Part shown: positions 13,565-24,159 of the stretch, one piece after another
Numbering within the stretch: the first letter of the stretch is position 1
Layout of the letters: every line of letters starts with the position of its first letter
Assembly: GCF_910592395.1 (NCBI RefSeq)
Contig: NC_088310.1
Span: forward strand, 21,025,501-21,089,500
Origin: Lineus longissimus
Taxonomy: Eukaryota > Nemertea > Pilidiophora > Heteronemertea > Lineidae
Direction: 5' to 3'
DNA length: 64,000 bases
Position numbers and translations under genes: made by a program
Notes under the pieces: model-generated
Told to the model about the DNA's origin: nothing
The model's database searches: none
The model's input: only the letters and a program-made list of their open reading frames with translations

Positions 13565-14995
13565 ATATCCGAAGCGAGATGTCTCAAAAGGGATACAGAC
13601 AGGTATAATCCATTATCCTGGAAGGTAACGTAACCATCATTTGGCTCCTTCACTTTCTTCTGAAACCAAATTCAGGCTCGGAAAATTGTCAAACAGATTT
13701 CCGATTCAGAAAATAACAATATGGGGCCAAAAAGGGGCATGTACAGCCCTCTTGAGCTGTCAGTCGGAGAAGAAGGAACTGTTCTCGGATTGGCTGCACT
13801 GCGGGGTAAGTGGCACTTCAAAGAATGCACGCCCGGCGACGGAAACTCGGCAGTGAAATTATGACGACATCTTCACCGGGTGAAAACCGATACATGTAGG
13901 AAGGACCCATTGAGGTCTGCATGCTCGCAAGATGAGCAGACGAGACTATATTCTTTGGCAGACGACAGCTTTTGTTTTCAAAGGATGGAAAAGAAACTGA
14001 ACACTGCTGCAGTGAGGGATTCGCCCTCTTCACTCTGATGCAAATCCGGTTTGAAAATTTCGACAGGTTGTGCCTCATTTCCGGCTGTCCCCATGGTCGG
14101 GCTGAACTTCCTGTGACGTTATTACTGGAATGGTACTGACGGGGAACTAAAAGCTGTTATCAACTAAAATCCGAAAATTAAGGATTTTAAGGTTTGACTA
14201 GAACAGTGTGTTATCGATAAAAGCATACTTGAGATAATAACATTTAACCCTGTGATATTAAAACATGACTTTGGGAATAAATTTCGAAGTCAGTTTTCTG
14301 CTGCCGAGATATTACGAGTAAATTGTTCTGACATAATGCATGGTAATAGGGGCACTTGACTTAGTGATGGAAATTAGAAGGTTCAGGAGCTACATTAGTT
14401 GGTTGTGTCCTTAAGTAGACTACTAAGAGTAGTTTATGACCAAACCACTAAACATCACCTCAATTGCGTGATTAAACGTCATTTTTTCTACAGCAGTTCA
14501 TTTCACTGTTAGAGAGATGGTACTAATATCATCTATAAACGTATGTAGCCAAAGGAATACTTTTCAGTCAAGGTTCTGTACATCTCGCTCATATGACCTT
14601 CCCAGAGCCGGCTGAAAATGATTTGGCATAAGTAACGTTAATCTTGTCGTCAGTTTAAGGTTCAATGTAGGTACATATAATATCTCTTATTAGACTTTCT
14701 TATCGCGCTCAAAATAAAATATCTTTGAAGAATGTCAATCGATTGAATTCGTCTGCCACTCGCATTGGAAAAATCTTCCGAAACAAACCGAGGTCAAGTG
14801 TGGGTTGAATCGTGTCATCAGAGATGTTTCAACTTCTTGAAGGTTTGTTGACACTTCATTCAGACTTCTTGTAGCTGTCGTCACGGGGCTGAACACAAGG
14901 CACACAGGTTATAAATCATACCTGACGCACTGTGTTACGTTACTTCGAAATAAATTGATACCAAGATCTAGTTTCTTTAAAAACATTTAGGCATA
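13565..14995. other. Intergenic, no gene recognised
   Basis: No exon, RNA gene or repeat that I can support. Confidence 0.45.
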
Positions 14996-14999
14996 CGAA

Positions 15000-15186
15000 C
15001 AGTGGTGGGATTTTTTCCCTTATATCCTTTAAAATAGGCTTTAAAACAAAAACTACTGAACCGAATCGGGCGATCTTGGTATCATTCCTCTCCTAGAAAG
15101 ATTGCCCATCCACTGATAACAATGGTTTTAACCCCCTGGTAGTGGAAGTATCCGGTTGCGTTTTTTCTGGACCACCCTGTATAATA
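15000..15186 (-). mobile_element. Possible end of a non-autonomous DNA transposon
   Basis: Read on the minus strand from 15186, the segment opens with TATACAGGGTGGTCCAGAAA, close to the CAGGGTGNCCNAAA wording of mariner-like terminal repeats. It continues into AT-rich, non-coding DNA with a GTTTTAAAGCC(T)ATTTTAAAGGATAT stretch near 15020-15050. The left boundary and partner terminal repeat are not visible, so the extent is a guess. It resembles the better-defined word at 13543 in its first ten or so bases. Assignment to a family needs a repeat-library comparison. Confidence 0.3.
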
Positions 15187-15809
15187 AGCCTTTATCGCAT
15201 TGACCCACAGCTGTCAACATGACAGACGTAGAAATGGCAATTCCAACCGTTGATACTCTACTTTGAAGCCACTTCATTTGTGAATGACACATATCATTCT
15301 CTCCAGTGCTTTTATTCAACCCTTAAACAAGGCTAAAGAGTACTGGAACATTCACTCAAATCATCTAAGGTATTCCCAATAACCCTTGGTTCAGGTCAAT
15401 TGTTGCTAGATCACGGTGATGGTGTACGTGGGCTGATAACAGTAGAGTGAGAACAAGAAGGTGTTTGCTTGAAGTGAGTGCTTTTATTATCGGTTCGATA
15501 TTGGTTTTAAGTGACAAAATATCTAATCGACAGGTTGAGGGCTCTTCGAAGGCAGTTAAACATGCCTCTTAACTCAACCTTCTATTTTAACGCGGCCAGC
15601 TAATGTTTATGTGAAACAAAAAATTGAAAATAAATCATTAGGATTAATTAGGTGTAGTGCATTCTGTCGACTGATATTTCAATTACATGACTACGATCAC
15701 CATGTCCAAGGGCAAAGACTGACCCAAGCAGCAGACAAACTTCTCCTCTTAAAAGTACATGTAAGCTTACTACATTTGCTTTTATATTTATGATGAAGCT
15801 ACTGTTCAC

Positions 15810-16160
15810 CTACAGGTGAAATCGAACCAATGACATCCATGAAAATGAGTAGTACCTAACTGCAGCGCAGCATATCAATTGGTTAGTAATGGTTCTGTAG
15901 TTATCTGGTGACATTAATCCAATACCGTTCCCTGTGCACGATGATGACTATACTGATTTCCTACAGGTGCAATCGAACCCTTGACAACTTAACCATATAC
16001 CAATGAGCAGTCCTGAACTACACCACGAGGCATCTCAACATATCAAGTGGTTGGTAATGGTTTAGTAATTAGCTGGCGACATTATTCCGGTACTGTTCCA
16101 AGCTTGTGCGCGTTGATGACTACCGTAGGACTGCTTCCCTACAGGTAAAAATCGATCGGC
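15810..16160 (-). repeat. Tandem tRNA-like units (two copies plus part of a third)
   Basis: CTACAGGT(G)NAATCGA recurs at 15810, 15961 and 16139, giving units of 151 and 178 bp. The two full units share further blocks: CATATCAA(T/G)TGGTTNGTAATGG, TAGTTAT/TAATTAGCTGG(T/C)GACATTA, and GATGACTA. On the minus strand each unit starts with a tRNA-like segment. In the second unit an A-box-like TGGTGTAGTTCAGG (complement of about 16014-16030) is followed about 50 bases later by a B-box-like GGGTTCGATTGC (complement of about 15968-15979). The first unit keeps GGTTCGATTTC but a weaker A box. This fits a tandemly duplicated tRNA-derived SINE or tRNA pseudogene. No acceptor stem can be drawn, so these are not functional tRNAs. 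Confidence 0.6.
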
Positions 16161-16571
16161 TAGCGAGGTATACGTGTGTTGGGGAGGCCAGGGTTGATCG
16201 ATAGCGGCAAACCATTACTCATACTATGTGAAACAGCCTGCCGCCATTTTGGAGACGGGAACTGCGGATTATCGTGATTTCAGCAAAACGGTCTGGTCTG
16301 TATACCTTCTTATTTATTGTGTACCTTTTCGATATATCGTATTTGAGGCGGAGCAAACGAGCATGACAATGTAGCGAGATGAAGAACGTGATCCGTTTGA
16401 GATTCTCCGCATCGTGTTCCCAAAGTCTCGTGTATGCAATAAAGCCGTACATTCTTGCGTACATCTCATTCACAGTTGCAGTCGAGCTGCGGCCTGTCAT
16501 ATCTGTTGTTGAGCAAGAAGAATATCCATAGGGTGTGCGTTATTGGTACCAGGGAGTTTTTGGACTGCAAA

Positions 16572-16670
16572 TCCCCCGAAACGCCAACGTGAACGCCTAT
16601 CCCATTGTTCGAACTCCTGATAACTATGTCGAGCAATTGGGTAGGCGTTCGCGTTGACGTTTCAGGGGCG
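16572..16670. repeat. Imperfect foldback with ~41-bp arms
   Basis: Positions 16572-16612 and 16630-16670 are imperfect reverse complements, matching at most positions, with a spacer of about 17 bases. Conserved blocks are GAAACG, CAACG, GAACGCCTA and ATTG. Several mismatches are C/T changes that would leave G-U pairs in an RNA from one strand or the other. It lies about 350 bp upstream of the tetraspan gene's coding start. A short palindromic MITE is the simplest reading; a hairpin transcript is possible but unsupported. No target-site duplication was identified. Confidence 0.7.
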
Positions 16671-17000
16671 AAAACTATCGATTTGATTTGATGATACCAT
16701 CAATACGTCTCAAGTGAATTCACTCTTTGGTGCCATCAGACAAAAAGCCATGCACTTAGCCATTCAAATCGTCGAAATGACTGAGGCTTATAGTGAAGAA
16801 GTGACAGGTGGTTGATATCAACGGCAATCGAACTATCAGCATAGTAAAACGAAACAGCCTTGATAGTCAGCGAAATGACTATACCTGGACGCCCAATACC
16901 CTGGCCATGGCAAGAGCTGGCTTGGTATCCCATTTCTTAATGATCCCAATGAAAGTAAATATTAATGCCTTCAATGCACACTGTGACAGGAGAATCTTAC

Positions 17001-17010
17001 CTTTTTCAGC
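17001..17010 (+). other. Probable 3' splice site before the start codon
   Basis: A pyrimidine-rich TTACCTTTTTCAG ends at 17009, with one base between it and the ATG at 17011. This suggests a non-coding 5' exon lies upstream, so the real promoter is not next to the start codon. The upstream exon was not located. Confidence 0.55.
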
Positions 17011-17934
17011 ATGGATCCACCGCGTCGTCCTAGCTACGGCTACGACCAGAGTACTGGAAAGAAAGCCTACTGGTCACCACCGTACGCCTCAGAACAGAAC
17101 CCAGAGACAATCAAGGTCGTCCAGCCCCGAGATGGGAATCCAGACTACTCGATGTCCAAGGCCATGATCCCAAGCATCCTGATGATACTCTTTGGGGGAA
17201 CCAATTTCGTGGCTTTCCTCACCTTCGCCGGCTTCTCGTTGATGTTCCATGCCGAGTTCTTTGTTGGTTCTGTGGTGTATATGGCCACTGGAATCGTTGG
17301 TGTCGTGGGGTCGCTGAAGAAGCAGCGCTTGAAGGAGGTGGTCGTACTGCTCCTTATTGGAGGTGTCGGATCTCTTTGTATGGGAATTTCTCAGGTAAGG
17401 AAGAGTCATTCCGTTTGTGGCTTATATTGTGGTAATATGTGTGCCCGTGCCTTCACCAGTTCATATTACATGTAGAACTGATTAATATCATTACAAAGTT
17501 TACAGGTGAGAATACCGATGTTGATGTATCTTGCAGGTCGTCCTGAGATCGGAACTCCTCTCCATTGAGAGGTACCTCTACAAAAGCGACCCCAGGGAAG
17601 CCCCGGTAAGTATGTTTTCTCTCAATCATGTGTGTTTAAAACTCGGGAGCAGTTTGTTCAGCATGCTTTAGAAGATGGATCCTACTGTCAAAGATTCACG
17701 ATGTGTAGCTCTGCTAATCTCTAAGACTAAAGAGCAATGGGGTTTGAATATACATATATAATATATATAATTAATATTTTGTTACTGTAACCAACTGTAT
17801 CCTCTTCCTTTCAGTTCATGATTGGCTTCTCGATCATCCTGTTGATGATTTCCCTTGTCACCATTGGCGTCTCTATCGCTCTCATCATCATCCCGAGCAA
17901 GCTGGTGTGTTCGTGTTGGAGACGAGACGAGTAA
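17011..17934 (+). CDS. Four-span membrane protein, CD20/MS4A-like (spliced, 190 aa)
   Basis: Three coding exons are joined by two phase-0 GT-AG introns: 17011-17394, 17537-17605 and 17815-17934 (stop TAA 17932-17934). Each junction has a standard donor (CAG|GTAAGG, CCG|GTAAGT) and a good acceptor (TTGCAG, TTTCAG). The 190-residue product has a polar, Pro/Tyr-rich N-terminus (1-50), then four hydrophobic spans at about 52-74, 82-101, 109-131 and 152-177, and a short basic, Cys-containing tail (CSCWRRDE). The first loop is very short; the loop between spans 3 and 4 (about 132-151) is charged. There is no signal peptide. Length, span spacing and cytoplasmic ends fit the MS4A/CD20-type tetraspan group. 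It lacks the CCG motif and large Cys-rich loop of true tetraspanins and the W-GLW-C-C pattern of claudins. The gene is secure; the family is an inference from shape, and the function is unknown. Confidence 0.85.
17738..17780. repeat. AT-rich dinucleotide stretch in an intron
   Basis: Broken TA repeats (ATATACATATATAATATATA type) lie inside the second coding intron of the tetraspan gene, ahead of its acceptor at 17813-17814. It is a simple low-complexity tract. Confidence 0.7.
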
Positions 17935-19460
17935 TGTACGAGTACATGTAAGAGGCCTGGAATTTCCAACTTGAAATCACCGTGAAAATTCACACAAACA
18001 ATTTTGACGTGCTCATTTTCCAAATTTCTGAATTGATTACTTGATCTTGCTGTTGCATGTTGATGCACTAGTGTATAATAGGCAGCTGCTGATATTTTGG
18101 AAGTATCAACATTGGAAACAAAAATACTAAACATATCAACTTCATTTTAATGATATTTCAGTTATATTGTAGTATCTGTGGTATTGTGTTGTGTTAATAC
18201 TCATTTATTGTTGCGTGTCAAATCAAGAACGATACAAGTATGATATACATGTATGGTACTCGACAGTTACAGATTATGAACGACGAAGTCTGTGGTGTCA
18301 TCAGGTCCTGTAAATTCATCTACGCGACACTAAATCATCTTTTATACTTAGGAGCCATCGGGAATTTTGTTTTTCAAATCGTTGATCGTCGATGAAACCC
18401 ATTATCTTCTTCGTACTTCGTCATTCGTAGCTCTTCGTAAGGCTTACATACATGTATACGGTCATGTTCCAGATATGACACGGAGGTACCGAGCCTTTAA
18501 ATTTACGAGACCCAGTACGTCAGGTAGTCTAGTTTTTGGATTTATGACTGTTTTGTCACTTGTTTATGTGTTCCATTTACTTTGCCATATTTACATCGTT
18601 ATTTTTTGTGATATTTGAATCATGTATATACCATTTCATGAATTAACAGTGCTAGTCATATTCCCTTCCTTGACTATAATATTGCACCACTGTTGAAATT
18701 TACTTACCATGTTAGCTATCTGCTGCTACGTGTATGCCTAGTCTATTCTTCCAGAGAAATATATGCGTACTTGAAAGCACACTTGATAGCTCGTTGTATG
18801 GTTGTAAAGACGCACTTAAAAATAGATTACCCGAGTGTTAGATTCGAAGTCCGTCCAGTTCGGCCACAACATCGGACGGGTTTTCCGTGATGTTCCAAAT
18901 TCCTGCCATGATATTTTATATTTTGTCATTCATCTATTAAAAAGGATGTTCTTCAACCATGAACGTGAAACAGGCACAGCGAGTCCGTCCAATTTATTTG
19001 GTACAGTATACATTAGTTATCACACATCTTTTATGATTTTATGAATGCGGGAAGAAAGGCGAAATGTTAAATTTCTGAAGCAAAACATTTTACGACTTTC
19101 ATCAATTTTTTTTCTATCAATCAAATATTAACGGAATGCATATTGTTTTCATTACAAAAAAAACGCTGAAACGCACAAAGAAAGTAAAGGAATTTTGGTG
19201 TCTTTAATTGATTTCACGTAAAATAGCAATTGATATCAATTTCTCCCGCCCACATAAAGTTTAGATGTATATAAGAAGGATATAAACAGTACGTGTATGT
19301 CTACCAATTGGTGCATTTGTTTTTAAGTTTATTTGCTGTATTTACTGTAGCGATATTGCAATTCATTCCATGGCAAATAAAGTTTTGATATTCAATCGAA
19401 TTCGTTGTATGTATTTTTGATTTCCATTGCTTTATATTACTAGTAAATGAAATAAAACCT
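17935..19460 (+). other. Likely 3' UTR of the tetraspan gene, with candidate poly(A) signals
   Basis: No coding segment follows the stop codon. The first well-placed canonical signal I noticed downstream is AATAAA at 19376-19381, followed by a T-rich stretch; a second AATAAA lies at 19451-19456. A 3' UTR of about 1.4-1.5 kb would end here. Earlier variant signals may also be used, so the extent is a guess. The AT-rich character and several ATTTA words are compatible with a UTR but do not prove it. Confidence 0.4.
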
Positions 19461-19464
19461 GTCA

Positions 19465-20280
19465 TAACTTTCCGTCGAAAAGATTGGGTGAATGTTTTTT
19501 AACTTGACGCCCTCGTCACCATCTTGTCAATGTAGTGAGTAATTCAACTACTTTATGACCAACCAATATCAAGTCGCTTTTTCCAACACCGGGGAAACGG
19601 AACTATACCAAATGAAAACTCATGAGCTGGAGAGTGGACCAAAATAAACCTTGCGAGTAGGTTAGGGCCTCAGCTGTTTAACATCCACATATCACACAGA
19701 CGCGGATAAGTGCCTAGATGTAGACTTTTGCAACACTTCAACTCAATCCAGCTGTTCGGAGCAGGGTAAATGAATATTTTCCCATTGTATGCGGATCATA
19801 TCCCAAGCGAAATGATCCGAATCGATAACACACATATATTCTTGGGCATGGAAATGCTCTATCAAGCAATTTTTTGACGGACAACTCCAAGGCATATTTA
19901 ACGTAAAGCTGGGTCACATATTCCGGACGAGCCAAACGACATGTAATCAGTCTTGATAATTAACTCATCATGTTAAAAAGCCTACTCATTTCGTGTAGAA
20001 CAAGTATTCATACCACTTAAGGCAGTCCCTTGATTATGACAACTTAACGGACTTGTAAGACGAAGACTGGAGACCTTCTCAAACTTAAGTTGGCGAGCAC
20101 GACCAGTCCTCTGATTACGTGGATGGATGACAGTTTTGAAAAGCCCCCAACATTGATTGACATGACCTTTCACTCTGCCGTCGTGCCAGGGCCACACACA
20201 AACTGATATGGCGCACCTGCATCGCTTGTGGTTGAGTCTTCTCCAGGAACTGCATGGTCTTCGAGGATGATCCTCGACTC
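19465..20280. other. Intergenic, no gene recognised
   Basis: Short open frames only. Nothing supportable. Confidence 0.45.
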
Positions 20281-20281
20281 T

Positions 20282-20319
20282 CTTTGTTACAGGCAAATGT
20301 TTGCCTGTAATAAACAAAG
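20282..20319. repeat. Near-perfect 38-bp palindrome
   Basis: TTACAGGCAAA (20287-20297) and TTTGCCTGTAA (20300-20310) are perfect 11-bp inverted arms around a 2-base centre. The pairing resumes outside a 3-base bulge as CTTTGT / ACAAAG. The very short loop favours a DNA palindrome (protein-binding or cruciform) over an RNA hairpin. Confidence 0.75.
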
Positions 20320-23300
20320 GGCAATTTTAACTTAGTAAATTATTTTGAATCAAACGATAGTCAGCATAGCTATACGTTCACGAGGTTACGGATACCATAA
20401 CTTTGAGAGGGTTACTCTAAGATTACACATTGGGTTTTCATTTGGAACACAATGTTATATCTGTGTCTTTTTTTCTGCAGACATGCTATTTACAATAGTC
20501 CCCCGGTGCAGCCTTCGAGTCATAAATGCATCTTTTCGGCATAGACCACGAGTTTGATGGGTCTGGATGGCTTGTATAATAGCAGATGACTGGCCACAAC
20601 TGAACATAAGGTGTCAAAGATAATGATGAATAGGTCATTCGCTTCTCCTCCTATTTGACAGCAACTTCTGACTGATCTTGAGAGAGACTCAGAGACCCAA
20701 ATGACTAATCGGCCTCAGCCAAGTATAATCTCACAATGGGCGCCCACAAAAGGGATGCGCCGGGCACTTGTCAGTCTGAATGCTATCAAGATAGAGAAAG
20801 CACGGACTATTCATCCTCAAACTGAATCACACAATTAGAGTAATTTATAATAAGCTCCAAGTTTGCCTCGAGATCACAAAACCGAAAATCAAAATTCTGC
20901 ATATGACTGCCCATCACAATGGATGACAAGATCTCAACTCATTTTGTCCACTGACATGACTAAACTTCATTATAGACGCTTTCAAAATGCGATATACGTC
21001 TAACTATGAGCGATGTCAAAAATTTCGTTTTGTCGAAAAGTCCGTGACGCTTCTGGCTACACCACTGAAAGATATTGGAGATTGGGTTTTGAATACTTAT
21101 GATGATGTAAAATAAATTCATATTTGATGCTGCTATACAGCGAGAGAAACTACCAGATAGGGACAGTAGTGTAAAAAGGGGGGCTCCTATATAATGGACA
21201 CCAAGAAGGGGGCTCCTCTGGGTTAGGAGAGTCCCGCCCGTGTCCGTAATGGGCCCTTCTTTGTATACTACTCAGGGGTGGTTTCTCAGCTGATCATCTT
21301 ACCCCAATTTAGTCCTTTCTCCATCACTTCTATAACAAGCAAAGGGACTTTGCGATCTCGAAGCCTTGTGCCAGCTGATTCGATGGCAATAGACTTCATG
21401 GTGCTAGCAAGGGGGCTTCACAGGAACGAGGTAATATGCTTGACCACTTGTTCCTAGGTCACATTAACCACGATTAAACATGTTTTCTGTTAGTATTCTG
21501 TTTCCAACTATTTCTTTGCACACTGTAGTCAAGATAACACTTTGGCTGACACAGGATGTCCAACTATGTTTTCAACGGTTCCATGCCAGGCTGTGTATCT
21601 ATTAAGGCGAAGAAACACCGCCTATCCATTCAGCTTTTGTGTACCTAGTCCGTAGCTGTTTGAAGAGTGTAGAGCTGCTCATCATGGCCTCTTCGCCAGT
21701 ACCGCCCAACCAATTCTCAGTGACAATGGCAACGCCATAGATGCTGAAAGAAACATGCACGTACCACACTAAATGTGCTGTCAAACGAGAGAAAGACATT
21801 TTTTTCTTTCTCAGTGACTGTTCTTTTCTTTCTTTTAGTTTTTAAAGCTACAATAAAAAAACGTATGACAACAACGTTATTCGCTGCACGATGCAACACT
21901 TAAAGTAGCAGCTGAAGAGGATGGAGTTGAAAAGACGACTAAACGTACACAAACCTAGCGAACGTGTAACATATTCATGACATGCATCGATTGTCACTAA
22001 TGTTTTTGACTTCTTTTCATCATATGGGACGATATAAAATATTTACCCAGTTGGAAGAAACTAAATTTGGTTAGGATGATACAAAAGTCCTGTCCAGGCA
22101 CTTGTATGTATGAAGTTTAGAAATCATTTGATGGTACCTCAGAGAAATAAAATGTTTGCACTAAATTTTAATATCACTTTCAGCACAAAGAATGGTAACT
22201 GAGTCCTTTATTGCAAATTAAATATACAACGGTACCAGACAGGTTTCTCCTCCATGAGTATATCAAATTTGTCTATCTGTCGGCGCAATAATGCGGCTTC
22301 CGTCTAAACTCCGTCAAGTACCTCATATTCCAATCGTCTCCCTAAACCAAATCATTTGTACCTTCAGATTGGGACGCTTGTTGACAATGGACGGACCAAA
22401 TGAATGACATTCATTTTCGCAGAGGTCAACTTGTAGAGAGTCGGGAAGCGAGAAATTTATTAAAAATACCTAGATATTGGTCAAGAGTGCTCTAGGGAGG
22501 CTGTGTAGGATGTGATGCCAATCCGGATGCGCTGCTTGCTACCCCTATGCCATTATCATCAGATGCGTGGTTCCTTTCCCATCGTTAACACCTTGTATAA
22601 TAGTATACCGGTAATTAGTGGTATCGCGCTGGAGATAAAACTCCGCCAGTCTCAAGTGCCATTATACGTTAACAAAAAAGTATGAAAGTACTTGTAGGCC
22701 TTGGCGTAATGTACAAAGATCTTCCGTTTTATTTGCCTTAAAGTTCAACTGCATGCTAAACAGCATGAACGGAACTCCAGCGGCCGAGTAGCAAATCATG
22801 CAATTATGGGTTTCATTGATGCAGTCCGAGTTTGAGAACTGATTTGTGTTGTATTGCTAGAAAATATTAATCAGATTATCGACAAATCGCAACATCCATG
22901 TGGGTACGATCCAACTTGGGAGCCTGAAATGCTGTCCGTATTGGTGCATATCCGTATGGGCGCGGTACACACAGTAGACATGCACATGGACGTGTAGACA
23001 AAAAAAACAACGACGATTTTAGACACACCGGACGGCCTTAGGCATAAAATAAGGATAAACAGACGACCCTGAAGAGCCATTTGCGGTACCTTTCGCGAGA
23101 AGGGTCCTAAATACACACTTTCAGTGTAGCATCTTCATAAGAGTCTCCATAGATAATCGCTGAATGAGAAACAAATGGAAAACAAAGCGCTACCAATCTG
23201 CCCCTGCGGTGAGGCTGCCATCTTCACACCTCAGGGTAGGCCACCACAGCACTGCAAGCCAATGGCCAGCGGCTTCTTTCAGCCAATTAAGCTCGGTCTT

Positions 23301-23585
23301 TCACGTTTTGTCCCGACACGCTCGCACTAAATGTAGTAATTTTCTGGCTTTTATCTTCTTCAGCTGGTGATGACAGGTCCTTGTCCGTAGCGCCCTTTCC
23401 ATATCGTATCCTGCACATTGGCAGCAGTCAACCTTTTATGATTAACCCTCTTAAATGTCAAATTTCGTCATACTACCATGTATCTGGTCAGGACTAAGCA
23501 ATATGTAACAGAAGCATATTCGATAAAACTAAACTATTCAAAATGAATTGAGAGTTCTCAAAGTAATTTTTATTCTTTATTATAC
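20320..23585. other. Intergenic, no gene recognised
   Basis: No exon or RNA gene is supported. Around 21175-21220 the phrase GGGGGCTCCT occurs twice about 35 bp apart, a minor local duplication. Confidence 0.45.
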
Positions 23586-23588
23586 ATA

Positions 23589-24155
23589 ATGATGGAAAAT
23601 AACAGGGATGGTCCCCCAATGAACGGTGATCAAGTCAAGACCCGACTATTACATGTGCATCGTGTGATTCCTCTTTTATTATCTGTCCTAAAAATGATTT
23701 TGTTTTGCTTCATCCATTTCACTTGCAACACATACCTTCATCTAAAGACTCTGCCTTTATTTATCACAAATTTTCAAATGATGCAAAATAGTGGTACGTA
23801 CTCTGCTAAGGCTTCCAATTTACCGGTATACTTCTTTTCTGTTTCGCGAACTACTTCACTTCTTAAGATTTCAAAAAGGTTCCGTGATATTGACTTCATG
23901 CCATATCATAAACAGAGATCATACCTTTCCATGCACATGCACGCTGCTCTGCCAGCCCGACTACTCTCAGCGCCACTTCCCCGCGGAGAACAGCTGCATA
24001 ACGCCCATGAAGAGAGCTGGAGAGACCCGCGTGACGAGCCATTGATCCCTGGCGCAGTCTCGATCGAACCATTTGAATGTGATTGCTTAGCATATATAGT
24101 TACTATCAAGATCATCTTCAAACTAACTCATACCTACTCCGAGCGAATAGAATAA
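23589..24155 (+). CDS. 188-codon open reading frame, doubtful gene
   Basis: This is the longest uninterrupted ORF in the window. It starts with two consecutive ATG codons and ends at TAA. With stops at about 6% of codons, a rough estimate is that about 0.04 ORFs this long would be expected by chance in 64 kb, so length alone is mildly suggestive. The predicted product has a hydrophobic stretch at about 27-47 and again near 55-62, then a polar C-terminal half with no motif I recognise. The codons show no evident bias, the GC content drops sharply along the frame, and no splice or poly(A) context supports it. It could be a lineage-specific protein, an old insertion or a chance frame; the last is at least as likely. 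Confidence 0.2.
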   Translation: MMENNRDGPPMNGDQVKTRLLHVHRVIPLLLSVLKMILFCFIHFTCNTYLHLKTLPLFITNFQMMQNSGTYSAKASNLPVYFFSVSRTTSLLKISKRFRDIDFMPYHKQRSYLSMHMHAALPARLLSAPLPRGEQLHNAHEESWRDPRDEPLIPGAVSIEPFECDCLAYIVTIKIIFKLTHTYSERIE

Positions 24156-24159
24156 ATCG

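Noticed and set aside
16808-17167. 119-codon + frame overlapping the start of the tetraspan gene
   Set aside because: It is out of frame with the spliced coding sequence and crosses the acceptor at 17009.
17089-17409. 106-codon minus-strand frame over the tetraspan gene
   Set aside because: It is the antisense shadow of the first coding exon.
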